A stretch of DNA of 64,000 nt from Calothrix membranacea FACHB-236 (GTDB lineage Bacteria; Cyanobacteriota; Cyanobacteriia; Cyanobacteriales; Nostocaceae): the NCBI RefSeq assembly GCF_014696315.1, contig NZ_JACJPX010000038.1:19279-83278 (forward strand), read 5' to 3'. The notes under the pieces are model-generated. The model did not search any database, was not told the DNA's origin, and was given only the letters and a program-made list of their open reading frames with translations. This document shows positions 27,117 through 35,647 of the stretch, piece after piece. Each line of letters begins with the position of its first letter. Positions within the stretch are counted from its first letter, which is position 1. A program made the translations under genes and the position numbers.

Positions 27117-27710
27117 ATGCCTATAGGTGTTCCTAAAGTTCCTTACCGGATGCCCGGCGGACAATTTACTGATTGGATCAGTATCTACGATCGCCTGTAC
27201 CGGGAAAGAATTATTTTCTTGGGGCGTGACATTGATGACGAAATAGCCAACCAAATTATTGCCGTTATGCTATATCTGGATTCCGAAGATCCAGGTAAGG
27301 ATATTTATTTGTACATCAACTCCCCTGGTGGTATGGTCACCTCAGGCTTGGCGATATATGATACCATGCAACACATCAAATCAGATGTGGTAACAATTTG
27401 CGTTGGTTTAGCCGCTTCTATGGGTTCTTTCCTGTTGGCAGCTGGCACCAAAGGCAAGCGCATGGCATTGCCTCATTCACGGATTATGATTCACCAACCT
27501 TCTGGTGGCACCCGTGGACAAGCAACCGATATCGAAATTGAAGCTAGAGAGATTCTGCGGATTCGTAACCAGCTCAATCAGATTTATGCCAACAACACAG
27601 GTCAAACTCTAGCCAAAATTGAAAAAGACATGGATCGTGACTTTTTCATGTCTGCCGCAGAAGCGAAAGAATACGGTTTAATTGACCGTGTGATTGAAGA
27701 ACGCCCGTAA
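27117..27710 (+). CDS. clpP: ATP-dependent Clp protease proteolytic subunit (ClpP3 type)
   Basis: 197 residues, normal ClpP length. The catalytic triad is complete: Ser101 in GLAASMGSF, His126 in MIHQPSGG and Asp175 in RDFFMSA. The N-terminus [20 protein letters not shown] is typical of cyanobacterial ClpP3. A purine-rich ribosome site (TTAGGGAG) precedes ATG 27117 by about ten bases. It lies 162 bp after clpR on the same strand, so the pair is likely co-expressed and co-assembled. Confidence 0.95.
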   Translation: MPIGVPKVPYRMPGGQFTDWISIYDRLYRERIIFLGRDIDDEIANQIIAVMLYLDSEDPGKDIYLYINSPGGMVTSGLAIYDTMQHIKSDVVTICVGLAASMGSFLLAAGTKGKRMALPHSRIMIHQPSGGTRGQATDIEIEAREILRIRNQLNQIYANNTGQTLAKIEKDMDRDFFMSAAEAKEYGLIDRVIEERP

Positions 27711-27770
27711 TAGAGGCAGGGGGCAGGGAGATGAGGGGGATGAGGAGAAATTACTATTACTAATTATCCA

Positions 27771-27798
27771 ATGCCCCATACCCCATGCCCCATGCCCA
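27771..27798. repeat. Heptanucleotide tandem repeat (STRR)
   Basis: Four in-register seven-base units: ATGCCCC, ATACCCC, ATGCCCC, ATGCCCA. They lie between clpP and the J-domain gene. Confidence 0.8.
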
Positions 27799-27908
27799 CG
27801 ATAAATTGTTAAAACTGAACTGACACTTAGAAAATTACTTTTTATTATTAAAAACTCAACTTGAAGCAGAAAGCTTTAAGCTGAGTATTCGCTAGTTTAT
27901 AGCTGAAG

Positions 27909-28544
27909 ATGGATCTTGGAGATTGCTACCGTTTATTGGGTTTAAGAACAGGAGCCTCTTTTGCCGACATCAAAACGTCTTACAGACGATTGGCGCAGCA
28001 ATATCATCCTGACATCAATCCAGATGACAACCACGCTAAAGAAAAGTTTATTGCCTTAACCGAGGCTTACAAATTCCTGTTGACGGTAGTAATACCAGAG
28101 GATACAGCTGGCGAATATTCGCGTCAGCCGCCAGTAACTGCGGGTGAAGCAACAAAGGCAACTTCTCAGCAAACCGTGAAGGCACCAGCAACTTCGGTAA
28201 GAACACCAAAGCCTTCATGTGCACCAAAGCCGCCTAGCGTCACTGCTATAGAACAGCGGCTTAAATGGAAGACTTATGAGCAGTTGCAGCGCTTTTTAAA
28301 AGAAAAAAGATTTCCCCAAGCGATCGCACTTGCGGAAGCTTTGGCAGATCGTTTACCAGACGATGCAGAAGTTCGCCAATGGCAAGCGATAGCTTATCAA
28401 CTTTGGGGAAGAGTGCTTATCGATCAACACCAAGTGTTGAAGGCCAGAATTTATCTGAAAAAAGCTTTAAAAACTGACCCCAACAATAAAGCTTTGTGGA
28501 ATGAGGTGCAACGCGATTTCCAGCGCTTAGATCAGATTTTTTAA
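27909..28544 (+). CDS. J-domain protein with C-terminal TPR-like part
   Basis: 211 residues. Residues 4-68 form a J domain with the essential HPD at 33-35 (QQYHPDINPDD) and FIALTEAYKFLL at the end, so it should stimulate an Hsp70 (DnaK). A linker rich in Thr/Pro/Ala (about 75-115) follows. The last 95 residues (IEQRLKWKTYEQLQRFLKEK to LWNEVQRDFQRLDQIF) hold TPR-like helix pairs (QWQAIAYQLWGRVLIDQHQV; ARIYLKKALKTDPNNKALWN). There is no zinc-finger or substrate-binding domain of classical DnaJ, making it a type III co-chaperone. The client is unknown. Confidence 0.87.
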   Translation: MDLGDCYRLLGLRTGASFADIKTSYRRLAQQYHPDINPDDNHAKEKFIALTEAYKFLLTVVIPEDTAGEYSRQPPVTAGEATKATSQQTVKAPATSVRTPKPSCAPKPPSVTAIEQRLKWKTYEQLQRFLKEKRFPQAIALAEALADRLPDDAEVRQWQAIAYQLWGRVLIDQHQVLKARIYLKKALKTDPNNKALWNEVQRDFQRLDQIF

Positions 28545-28986
28545 GATATTAGTGTAGGCAATAGCAAAAAATAAATTATCTACCATCTTTATATTATCAG
28601 CGATGCGTTAGGCAAAATGCTTAACGCATCCTGCTTTATGCCACCATCAAAACAGAATTTATAGCTATAACATCAGATTTTTTCAGCAAGCCCTAGATAA
28701 ATTGTATCAACACACTTGGTTAATGCAGTATCTAATTCTCCCGAATGCTACAGTTATATTTAGATACTCATCTGAGCTATCTCCTGCTTATCGGCATTTA
28801 TCAACGTTTATCGGCGGTTAGTTATTTATTATTTGAAATTTTTACGTAAGTCTGTAGTATTATATTTTTATGCAAATTTTTTGTTTTTAAATTACAGTAA
28901 CCTCCAACACAATCACCCTAATAGGTAAAAGTTGCTTTGGGTAAATAATCCCTGGATGTGATAGCAGGGAATAATAAGTTTTATTT
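28545..28986. repeat. Non-coding stretch with GATGCGTTA hairpin
   Basis: A hairpin with perfect arms GATGCGTTA (28602-28610) and TAACGCATC (28622-28630) follows the J-domain gene; the same arms recur at 38591-38617. The rest is AT-rich. I looked for small photosystem or cytochrome b6f genes and saw none. Confidence 0.55.
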
Positions 28987-29247
28987 ATGTCAAATTCTTC
29001 AATCAGTATAACCGTAAAGCTATTTGCTGCTTATCAAGAAGCATATGGGACATCAGAACTAGTATTAGAATTGCCCAACGGTACGCCTGTGAAAGCAGTA
29101 TGCGATCGCTTAATTAGCGAACGTCCAGAACTCAAGCAATTTCGAGATATCACCCGCTATGGGATTAATCTCATATTCGTGGAACCAGATACACCCCTCC
29201 AAAATGGTGATGAAGTGGTATTAATTCCCCCTGTTAGCGGCGGTTAG
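28987..29247 (+). CDS. MoaD/ThiS-family sulfur carrier protein
   Basis: 86 residues, ubiquitin-like fold. It starts with SISITVKLFAAYQEAYGTSE and ends in IPPVSGG, with the C-terminal Gly-Gly at the very end as needed for adenylation and thiocarboxylation. LVLELPNGTPVKAVCDRLIS and NGDEVVLIPPVSGG are family signatures. MoaD feeds sulfur to molybdopterin synthase; related cyanobacterial proteins are found near threonine synthase. No moaE, thiS partner or threonine synthase is nearby, so the pathway is open. Confidence 0.85.
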   Translation: MSNSSISITVKLFAAYQEAYGTSELVLELPNGTPVKAVCDRLISERPELKQFRDITRYGINLIFVEPDTPLQNGDEVVLIPPVSGG

Positions 29248-29362
29248 CATTCAACAGTCAACAAAAATCTATTCCCAGCTTTTACACTGTTGTGCAGTAA
29301 CCAGCCTTGGCTTCTCAAAAGCTGGTGATTTCACAACGGTCTAATATCTTTACAAACAACAA

Positions 29363-29791
29363 ATGCCAAATAACCAAAACAAACCAATTGTTTGGGTGCA
29401 TGGAGACTGTCTCAGTCCCTACAATCCTACACTGCAAAAATACCCGGATGTGCCAGCTATTTGGGTTTGGGACGACGCTTTAATAGAAGAATGGCAACTG
29501 AGCCTGAAACGCCTCACCTTTATCTACGAATGTTTGCTAGAGTTACCTGTAGAAATTCGCCGTGGTAATGTGGCTCAAGAAATTATAGCCTTCGCCCAAG
29601 AGCATAATGCCAATTTAGTTGTGACAGTCACTAGTCCCAGTCCCCGCTTTGCTGATATCTGCAAGTTGGTGAAATCGTCTTTAGCGATGGAAGTGCTAGA
29701 GGTAGAACCATTTTTTGATTACGACGGCTATATTGACCTGAAGCGCTTCTCACGCTATTGGAAAGTCGCCCAGAAGTATGTTTTTGACTAG
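29363..29791 (+). CDS. Conserved hypothetical protein, photolyase N-domain-like
   Basis: 142 residues. The opening PIVWVHGDCLSPYNPTLQKY, then PAIWVWDDALIEEWQLSLKR, LPVEIRRGNVAQEIIAFAQE and ANLVVTVTSPSP, resembles the Rossmann-like N-terminal domain of photolyases (W-x-R-x-D-L-R-x-x-D-N-x-A-L ... G-x-x). The flavin-binding helical domain is missing, so it is not a photolyase. Likeness is by pattern only. It starts 115 bp after the sulfur-carrier gene on the same strand. Confidence 0.7.
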   Translation: MPNNQNKPIVWVHGDCLSPYNPTLQKYPDVPAIWVWDDALIEEWQLSLKRLTFIYECLLELPVEIRRGNVAQEIIAFAQEHNANLVVTVTSPSPRFADICKLVKSSLAMEVLEVEPFFDYDGYIDLKRFSRYWKVAQKYVFD

Positions 29792-29847
29792 CTAGCTCAG
29801 ACAACTAGCTGTGTTCTAAACTGAAACTAAGTTGTAAACAATCAATG

Positions 29848-30093
29848 ATGACACAAATCACATTTAAGGTAGAAGCATTTTGGGACTCAGATGCACAAGT
29901 CTGGGTTGCAACTAGTGATGATGTGCCTGGATTAGTCACAGAAGCTTCTACTATTGAAGTTCTGACGCAAAAGCTGCGAGAAATAATTCCAGAACTGATC
30001 ATTCTTAACAAGATTGTTCCTCAAGACTATGTAGGTTCTATCACCTTTGAATTAACCAGTCATCGCCAAGAGTTGATAGAGGTAGCTTCATAG
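29848..30093 (+). CDS. DUF1902/HicB-like putative antitoxin
   Basis: 81 residues from the second of two adjacent ATGs (29845 and 29848). ITFKVEAFWDSDAQVWVATS, DDVPGLVTEAST and LTQKLREIIPELI give the partial RNase-H-like fold shared by DUF1902 and HicB. No DNA-binding tail is present, unlike long HicB. The stop (30091-30093) directly abuts the ATG of the hicA-like gene, so the two are translated together. An antitoxin role rests on this pairing. Confidence 0.82.
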   Translation: MTQITFKVEAFWDSDAQVWVATSDDVPGLVTEASTIEVLTQKLREIIPELIILNKIVPQDYVGSITFELTSHRQELIEVAS

Positions 30094-30291
30094 ATGAGTG
30101 TGTCATTTACTCCTGAGTTGAAAAAGATACTTTTGGAAGCTGGCTGCTACTCTGAACGGCAAGGTAAAGGCGATCACGAAATTTGGTATAGTCGCATTAC
30201 AGATCGTCGGTTTGTTGTAGACGGAACTATCAAGTCAAGGCATACCGCTAACGGAGTTTTAAAGCAAGCTGGATTACCCAAAGCCTTTTAA
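30094..30291 (+). CDS. HicA-family mRNA interferase toxin
   Basis: 65 residues, double-stranded-RNA-binding-like fold of HicA. The catalytic His is in QGKGDHEIWY (His28), and the end TANGVLKQAGLP matches the family. HicA toxins cut mRNA independently of the ribosome. It begins at the base after the stop of the DUF1902 gene. The order here is antitoxin then toxin, whereas classical hicAB is toxin first. Confidence 0.85.
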   Translation: MSVSFTPELKKILLEAGCYSERQGKGDHEIWYSRITDRRFVVDGTIKSRHTANGVLKQAGLPKAF

Positions 30292-30547
30292 TGGAGTTTT
30301 GTACAGATCCTTCCAAGCTTCATCTTCCTCTGGATCGAGCCAAGGGAATCATATACCTCGCTAACTGGCAAATTCTGAACTATTTCAAGTGGTAGCGCCA
30401 TAGTTTTGCTACTAGAGCTAAATCAATTCTTCTTTTCCTCAGCATATTTTGTAAATATAACCCTTGTATCTGTGTATCCAAGATTTTAATTTTGTACAAC
30501 CACTAATTTTGGAACTCACTAGCAGAAATTGCGCGAATAATTAGAAA

Positions 30548-31975
30548 ATGAATGCAGTTCGTCATGCTTACTACCTGGAAATGCCGACTAAACTTACTGA
30601 TGCACAAAATTTGCTTTCTGACTTAATTGCCCGCTACTCATCTTATGTGGATTATTTGATGATCCGCCTGGAAGAAGCAGAAGGTACTGATATCTTATTG
30701 CGTGGCGACAAAGTAGAAACACTGAGTGAGGGTATCTCCATTGGTGGACATATTCGCGCTTGTTATAAAGGTGGGTGGGGTCTAAGCTGCTTTAATCAGC
30801 TTTCGACAATTACAGCACGTATCGAAGAAGCGATCGCAGCTGCACGAATGGTGGGAGATGAAGAAACCATACTAGCCCCCATTGACCCAGTACAAGCAAT
30901 ATGCAGCCTACCCTTAACAGGAACAGATCCGCGGAAAATTTCTCTGAGTCAGAAAAAAGAATTGTGCGATCGCTATTCTGAATTACTCAAAAGTGTTGAC
31001 TCCCGAATTAGTACGACTTCGGTACGCTACGGTGATAGTTCCCAAAAAATCATCCTGGCTACCTCAGAAGGTACATTTATCGAGCAATCTTGGGTAGATA
31101 TGGAAATGCGCTTCGCCGCAACTGCTAGAAACGGCGAAACTGTACAAACAGGTAGGGAAACTACCGGTTCTCGTAAAGGCTATGAAGACTTAACCAATTT
31201 AGACGCACAAGTTAAGAATGCAGCCCAAAGAGCGATCGCAGCGTTATCTCTACCTTCAGTTAAAGGCAATACTTATACTGTAGTCATTGACCCCATACTA
31301 ACTGGTTTGTTTGTTCATGAAGCTTTTGGGCATCTTTCGGAAGCAGATATGGCTTACGAAAACCCCGATTTATTGGAAGTCATGACAATCGGACGGCGAT
31401 TTGGCCCAGAAGAACTACAAATTTTTGATGGTGCTGCACCTCCAGGACATCGTGGTAGCTATTTTTACGATGATGAAGGTACACCAGCTACAACCACCCA
31501 ACTCATTAAAGATGGGGTTTTGGTAGGAAGATTACATTCTCGTGAAACCGCAGGCAAATTAGAGGAAACACCCACAGGTAATGCACGTTGTCTTAATTAT
31601 CACTTTATGCCAATTGTGCGGATGACAAACACCTGGATTGAGCGGGGTACAACACCAGTTGTAGACTTATTTAGCCACATTAAAGAAGGAGTATATGCCC
31701 GTAATTGGCTAGGTGGAATGACCAATGGCGAAATGTTTACCTTTAGCGCCGGCGAAGCATGGATGATTAGAAACGGCAAAATTGCTGAACCTGTGCGTGA
31801 TGTCACACTTTCAGGTAACGTTTTCCAAACCTTAGCTGATATTGAAGCAATTGGTAATGACTTTTACTGGGATGAATCTGGTGGTTGTGGTAAAGGTGGA
31901 CAAAATGGCTTACCTGTAGGTTGTGGTGGCCCAAGTTTGCGAATTCGGGATGTAGTAGTTGGTGGTGAAGCTTAA
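30548..31975 (+). CDS. tldD: TldD-family metalloprotease
   Basis: 475 residues. The TldD signature HEAFGH (His257 to His262) is the H-E-x-x-x-H zinc motif, in VHEAFGHLSEAD. Other family segments: YVDYLMIRLEEAEGT near the start, GRETTGSRKGYEDL, GRLHSRETAGKLEETPTGNA (about 320) and VGCGGPSLRIRDVVVGG at the end. TldD normally forms a heterodimer with TldE/PmbA, which cleaves unfolded peptides and processes some RiPP precursors. No tldE partner is in the next 10 kb. The first in-frame ATG is used; Met12 (30581) is an alternative start. Confidence 0.9.
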   Translation: MNAVRHAYYLEMPTKLTDAQNLLSDLIARYSSYVDYLMIRLEEAEGTDILLRGDKVETLSEGISIGGHIRACYKGGWGLSCFNQLSTITARIEEAIAAARMVGDEETILAPIDPVQAICSLPLTGTDPRKISLSQKKELCDRYSELLKSVDSRISTTSVRYGDSSQKIILATSEGTFIEQSWVDMEMRFAATARNGETVQTGRETTGSRKGYEDLTNLDAQVKNAAQRAIAALSLPSVKGNTYTVVIDPILTGLFVHEAFGHLSEADMAYENPDLLEVMTIGRRFGPEELQIFDGAAPPGHRGSYFYDDEGTPATTTQLIKDGVLVGRLHSRETAGKLEETPTGNARCLNYHFMPIVRMTNTWIERGTTPVVDLFSHIKEGVYARNWLGGMTNGEMFTFSAGEAWMIRNGKIAEPVRDVTLSGNVFQTLADIEAIGNDFYWDESGGCGKGGQNGLPVGCGGPSLRIRDVVVGGEA

Positions 31976-32298
31976 AAAATTCATAATTTGTAATTAATAA
32001 TTCAGTTTAAAATGTACCTTTTTAATTACGAATTACGAATTATAAATTATGAATTACCAGCATATTTGCCTGCACCAATTAGCAAGCTGTAGGCTATGCT
32101 TTTAAGCATAGGGCAAACATATCTCATTTTTAGCTGTTCGTACCATTAAGAACAGTGGGCATGATTTTCATGACATTGGTCATGCTTTGCGTAAATCCTG
32201 TTGAGTTTTGATTGGCATCAGCTAGCAGAGGGGAATTTGGCAATCAAAACGCTTTTACTCTGCTGTTAAACAGGATTTAGCTTGAGAGGTATTTCATC
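31976..32298 (+). promoter_or_regulatory. Hairpin-rich leader before the GTG gene
   Basis: Contains an AATTACGAATT-type AT repeat (31979-32060) and a hairpin CTATGCT-TTTA-AGCATAG (32092-32109). A group of competing inverted repeats follows at 32193-32278: AAATCCTGTT/AACAGGATTT (outer), GTTTTGATTG/CAATCAAAAC (inner) and AGCAGAG/CTCTGCT. These end ten bases before the ribosome site GAGAGG of the next gene and could form alternative RNA folds. It matches no riboswitch class I know. Confidence 0.45.
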
Positions 32299-33699
32299 GT
32301 GGATAACGCTTCCAAGACGCAAAGCAATGCCAGTATTCCCCTACTGAGCAGATTAAGTTTAAGAGTTACCAAAAAAAGGATTGCATTCACTAGCTTAATC
32401 TTGTTTTTGGCTTTCACAAGTTTGGGTAGTTTCTGGTTTTACAACAGATATAAAGTTGCCAATAAAATGGCAGTCAAAATTCAAGAATTTTCTAATGCTG
32501 AGTATCCTGCAAATCCAGCATTATTAAGCAAAAACCATCAAAGATATTCTAACCGCAAGTTAACTCTTATCAAGAAAGATGATAATCACTTCGATTTTGT
32601 ATTAGAACCAACTAACAAAACTACAGCGAAGATAGTCATCAAAAATATTGACTTAAAACTCTTAGTACCCAAGACACCAGAATGGCTCAAAAAAGATAAA
32701 GATTTAGCATTGATTACTTTTATTGAGCGTGAATGGAACCGACAACAGGTAACTTTTCCTGCTAACTCAGAAAATATTGAAATCAGCGGTGGTGATGGTT
32801 TTGAGCTACAAAATATTAATGAAGTGGCGTTAAGCAACAATTGCTTAAATGCTGGTTTTTGGGAGATTGCCCTTTTTACTAAAGAGGATGGCAATAAAAC
32901 CCTTTACTATCAAGGTTGGTTTGATTTTCCCATAGGGCATTATAAAAATATATTTGAAAATGCCAATAAAATTTCTTATTGGGATTATTGGTGGAGATTA
33001 GAACATTGGCAAGAACCAAGCGGTGCAATTATTAAGAATAATCTGCTGAGAAATGTAATTGATGAAAAGGTAGCCTTAACTAATTTCCCACTAGATGAAA
33101 AGATAATATCATCGGGAGAACAGAGCAGAAAAGTACGCACCACACTCACAAAGAACCTCACTATTTGGAGAGATTTTTATAGCAATCAGCAAGAAATTCA
33201 ATTTGCTACTTTCCGTACTCCAGGATTTTATTATCCAGAACAATCTTGGAATACCCAGTACTGGAGAATCGGTAAATTTGAAAAAGCAACCTTGCGGAAT
33301 ATTAAGCCGATTAATAGCGAGTCAATCTTACAAGAAATCGAGTTACTTTTTAGTGATACCAAGACAGGTGAAAAAAATAGATTATTTATTGGTGGTGTAA
33401 ATCTTAAAGAGTTGCCAAAGCTAGCAACATCCGATTATGCCAAAGGCTTATCTATGCCGTTGGGTATTGGCGTACCTCCCTTTTTCCAAAGCTACGAAGA
33501 TTTACAAAAGAAACATCCAGATGAAAGTCCCTTCTTTAGTTATTTACTAGATTCTCAAGATAGATGGATTAATCATCATCAACTGGGAGTGGATGGTTCA
33601 ATTATGCACCTCGATAAAGATAACCCCAATCTCTTACATCTTTATTTGCTTTCCTATGAAAGGAATACCTTAATTGCACACTTTCTTGTGAATCTCTAA
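32299..33699 (+). CDS. Hypothetical membrane-anchored protein
   Basis: 466 residues from a GTG at 32299 with GAGAGG nine bases upstream; the next ATG would remove the membrane segment. A single N-terminal membrane helix (RIAFTSLILFLAFTSLGSFW, about 28-47) comes after basic residues, giving a likely periplasmic body. The body is mixed alpha/beta and rich in aromatic residues (YWDYWWRLEHWQEPSG; FRTPGFYYPEQSWNTQYW; FPIGHYKNIFENANKISYWD). No catalytic motif is recognised. I know of similar hypothetical proteins in cyanobacteria but no function. A perfect terminator hairpin follows at 33871. Confidence 0.75.
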   Translation: MDNASKTQSNASIPLLSRLSLRVTKKRIAFTSLILFLAFTSLGSFWFYNRYKVANKMAVKIQEFSNAEYPANPALLSKNHQRYSNRKLTLIKKDDNHFDFVLEPTNKTTAKIVIKNIDLKLLVPKTPEWLKKDKDLALITFIEREWNRQQVTFPANSENIEISGGDGFELQNINEVALSNNCLNAGFWEIALFTKEDGNKTLYYQGWFDFPIGHYKNIFENANKISYWDYWWRLEHWQEPSGAIIKNNLLRNVIDEKVALTNFPLDEKIISSGEQSRKVRTTLTKNLTIWRDFYSNQQEIQFATFRTPGFYYPEQSWNTQYWRIGKFEKATLRNIKPINSESILQEIELLFSDTKTGEKNRLFIGGVNLKELPKLATSDYAKGLSMPLGIGVPPFFQSYEDLQKKHPDESPFFSYLLDSQDRWINHHQLGVDGSIMHLDKDNPNLLHLYLLSYERNTLIAHFLVNL

Positions 33700-33785
33700 T
33701 AATTATAGGACTTACACAAGTGTCATATTTTTTTCGTTTGGGTTTGTCCAGGGTCAAATGTCAAGAGTCCAAAAAACCTAAATTT

Positions 33786-33813
33786 TTGACCCTTGACTCT
33801 TGACTCTTGACTC
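33786..33813. repeat. Heptanucleotide tandem repeat (STRR)
   Basis: TTGACCC followed by three TTGACTC units in register. GGGTCAAATGTCAAGAGTCC about 36 bases upstream (33751-33770) can pair with parts of it. The same words recur in the hairpin at 62027-62064. Confidence 0.8.
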
Positions 33814-33870
33814 TTATGCCAGAGGATCACTGTGCCAGTTGCGTAAGTCCTGAATTATTGATAATCAACA

Positions 33871-33903
33871 AGATACCCGAATTATGTGATAATTCGGGTA
33901 TCT
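33871..33903. terminator. Perfect bidirectional terminator hairpin
   Basis: AGATACCCGAATTAT and ATAATTCGGGTATCT are exact complements (15 bp stem) around a three-base loop GTG, followed by ATTGCTTTTA. It lies between the convergent genes ending at 33699 and 33962. Confidence 0.8.
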
Positions 33904-33961
33904 ATTGCTTTTATGAGAAAATGTTCATTTGCTCAAAATTTTTGCAGAAAATGATGGCTAA

Positions 33962-34288
33962 TTAGTCAAATTTTACTTGCTTCACTAAAGCTATCCACAT
34001 ATCAGACGGATTTGAGTAATAATCAATTTCTTCCACTTGATATTGATATGGTTTACAGCCAGATTGGACAAGAATATAATCACTGGTTTTAATACCTTTT
34101 CCTGTTCCAGTCATATAACCTCCTAAGCCTCCGTGTAATGCATCAAACACGTAGTCTCTACCACTGATTAATTGGCTATAATCGTGTATTTTATGCTTTT
34201 GTTTGGATTCATTTAATATAAAAAGCATTGGCAAGAACCCACTGACTAAACTGAAGCTTAAATTAATACCTGTTTTAATAAGAGACAT
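33962..34288 (-). CDS. Small hypothetical exported or membrane protein
   Basis: 108 residues with a good ribosome site (GGAGAA) seven bases before the ATG at 34288. The N-terminus (LIKTGINLSFSLVSGFLPML, about 3-22) is hydrophobic enough for a signal anchor. The remainder has YVFDALHGGLGGYMTGTGKG and SDYILVQSGCKPYQYQVEEI, suggesting a small beta fold. No family recognised. It is isolated, with 688 bp of non-coding DNA upstream. Confidence 0.6.
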   Translation of the reverse strand: MSLIKTGINLSFSLVSGFLPMLFILNESKQKHKIHDYSQLISGRDYVFDALHGGLGGYMTGTGKGIKTSDYILVQSGCKPYQYQVEEIDYYSNPSDMWIALVKQVKFD

Positions 34289-34976
34289 AGTGAGTTCTCC
34301 AAACGGTTACGTTAATAACAAGGGTTTTAACAAGGCGATTCTAATTGCTTTAGAACAACAAGCAGAGAGAAGATTATGTGTAAATTCTAATTAGGCAATA
34401 ACCTTGAAACACTGTAATTCAAATCAGAGTTTATTGAATTACAAACAAAACAAATTTCTATAAGTGGCACAAGGAACCCCATATAGTTTAGTTAGTCTTG
34501 TTGATTTTTTTTGGATAAACCTTAAACTCTAATTAAGCAAAGGAATATCTAACCCAAGTTTTATCTGCACCCTATAGAAATCTAAATTCAGAAATAATTA
34601 GCAGTTTTTAAGAACAAGGTTAAAAATAATTCCAAGATTGCTCTTATTTGGAAATATTTTTTCAAAAGTAAATTAGGGTATATCTTTTAACTTGTCACAC
34701 TATACAGTATTTATGGTACTCATGCTCCATAAATCATGGAAACCAGAAGTAGCAAATCTGTAACTAGCTAATCATCTACCCTCAATATAGAATGCGCTCT
34801 TAATAAAGAGTTTACAGTAATAGTAATCTTGCCGTCTACTGTAAAATTACGAAGATATTATGTGGATTTGATTGATATTTAAATTTTTTATGCGCCACAT
34901 TGGGATATTAATTAATCTACCAGTATCTGATATTTTTGAACTAGTAATCAGATGTATTTCAAACAACAATAATCTT
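34289..34976. other. AT-rich non-coding stretch
   Basis: No gene or clear repeat seen. A 63-codon plus-strand frame at 34203-34394 is antisense to the small gene and is not supported. Confidence 0.5.
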
Positions 34977-35573
34977 TTATTTGGGGCTAATTTTTTTCAG
35001 TGCATTATCTACGTATATCAGTAATGTCTCTATTGATGACGAGTTATCTAATACATAATCTGCCGAAGCTATTTTTTCTTGAATAGGTATTTGGCTAAGG
35101 ATTCGTGCTTGTGCTTGTTCCTCGCTTAAGTGGTTTCTCTGTATCAATCTTTGCATTTGCTGCAAATGAGAACAATACACTACCCAAATTTCTGTTACTA
35201 AACTAGTCATCTGCGCTTCAAACAGCAGAGGTATGACTAATACTATTGTTGGTGCAGAGGATTCCGCAATTTCTTGGAGGAAGCGATCGCCTACATACGG
35301 ATGAATCAAACTCTCTACCCAATGGCGTTCCTCTGGACGATGAAAAATAATTTCGCCTAGCTTTTGCCGATTCAAGCTACCATCTGGTAGTAGAATCTCT
35401 GAGCCATAACGTTGAGCGATCGCACTCAAAATCGGTGAACCTACAGACACCGCATCTCTAGCATAAATATCTGCATCTAAAATTGGTAGATTGTAAGCAC
35501 TTGCTAAGTAATTAGCGACAGTACTTTTACCTGTAGCAATACCTCCAGTTAGTCCAATAAGACGTTTGCTCAT
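34977..35573 (-). CDS. coaE: Dephospho-CoA kinase
   Basis: 198 residues, full length. The P-loop GGIATGKSTVA is at about 9-19. ILDADIYARD (CoA site Asp) and a lid region with Arg (MQRLIQRNHLSEEQA) follow, then ASADYVLDNSSS at the end. The enzyme phosphorylates dephospho-CoA on the ribose 3'-OH, the last step of coenzyme A synthesis. It is followed downstream on the same strand by nothing close; hemD is 74 bp upstream. Confidence 0.93.
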   Translation of the reverse strand: MSKRLIGLTGGIATGKSTVANYLASAYNLPILDADIYARDAVSVGSPILSAIAQRYGSEILLPDGSLNRQKLGEIIFHRPEERHWVESLIHPYVGDRFLQEIAESSAPTIVLVIPLLFEAQMTSLVTEIWVVYCSHLQQMQRLIQRNHLSEEQAQARILSQIPIQEKIASADYVLDNSSSIETLLIYVDNALKKISPK

Positions 35574-35647
35574 TTGTCATTTTTTCGTGTTAATTTGTCA
35601 TTTTTTCTTGTGGACTGATGTTTAGTATTTGTATTTTTATCTTCCCA

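Noticed and set aside
28545..28986. Cobalamin or other riboswitch before the MoaD/ThiS-like gene
   Set aside because: I searched for known conserved boxes and found none; only the dispersed hairpin is present.
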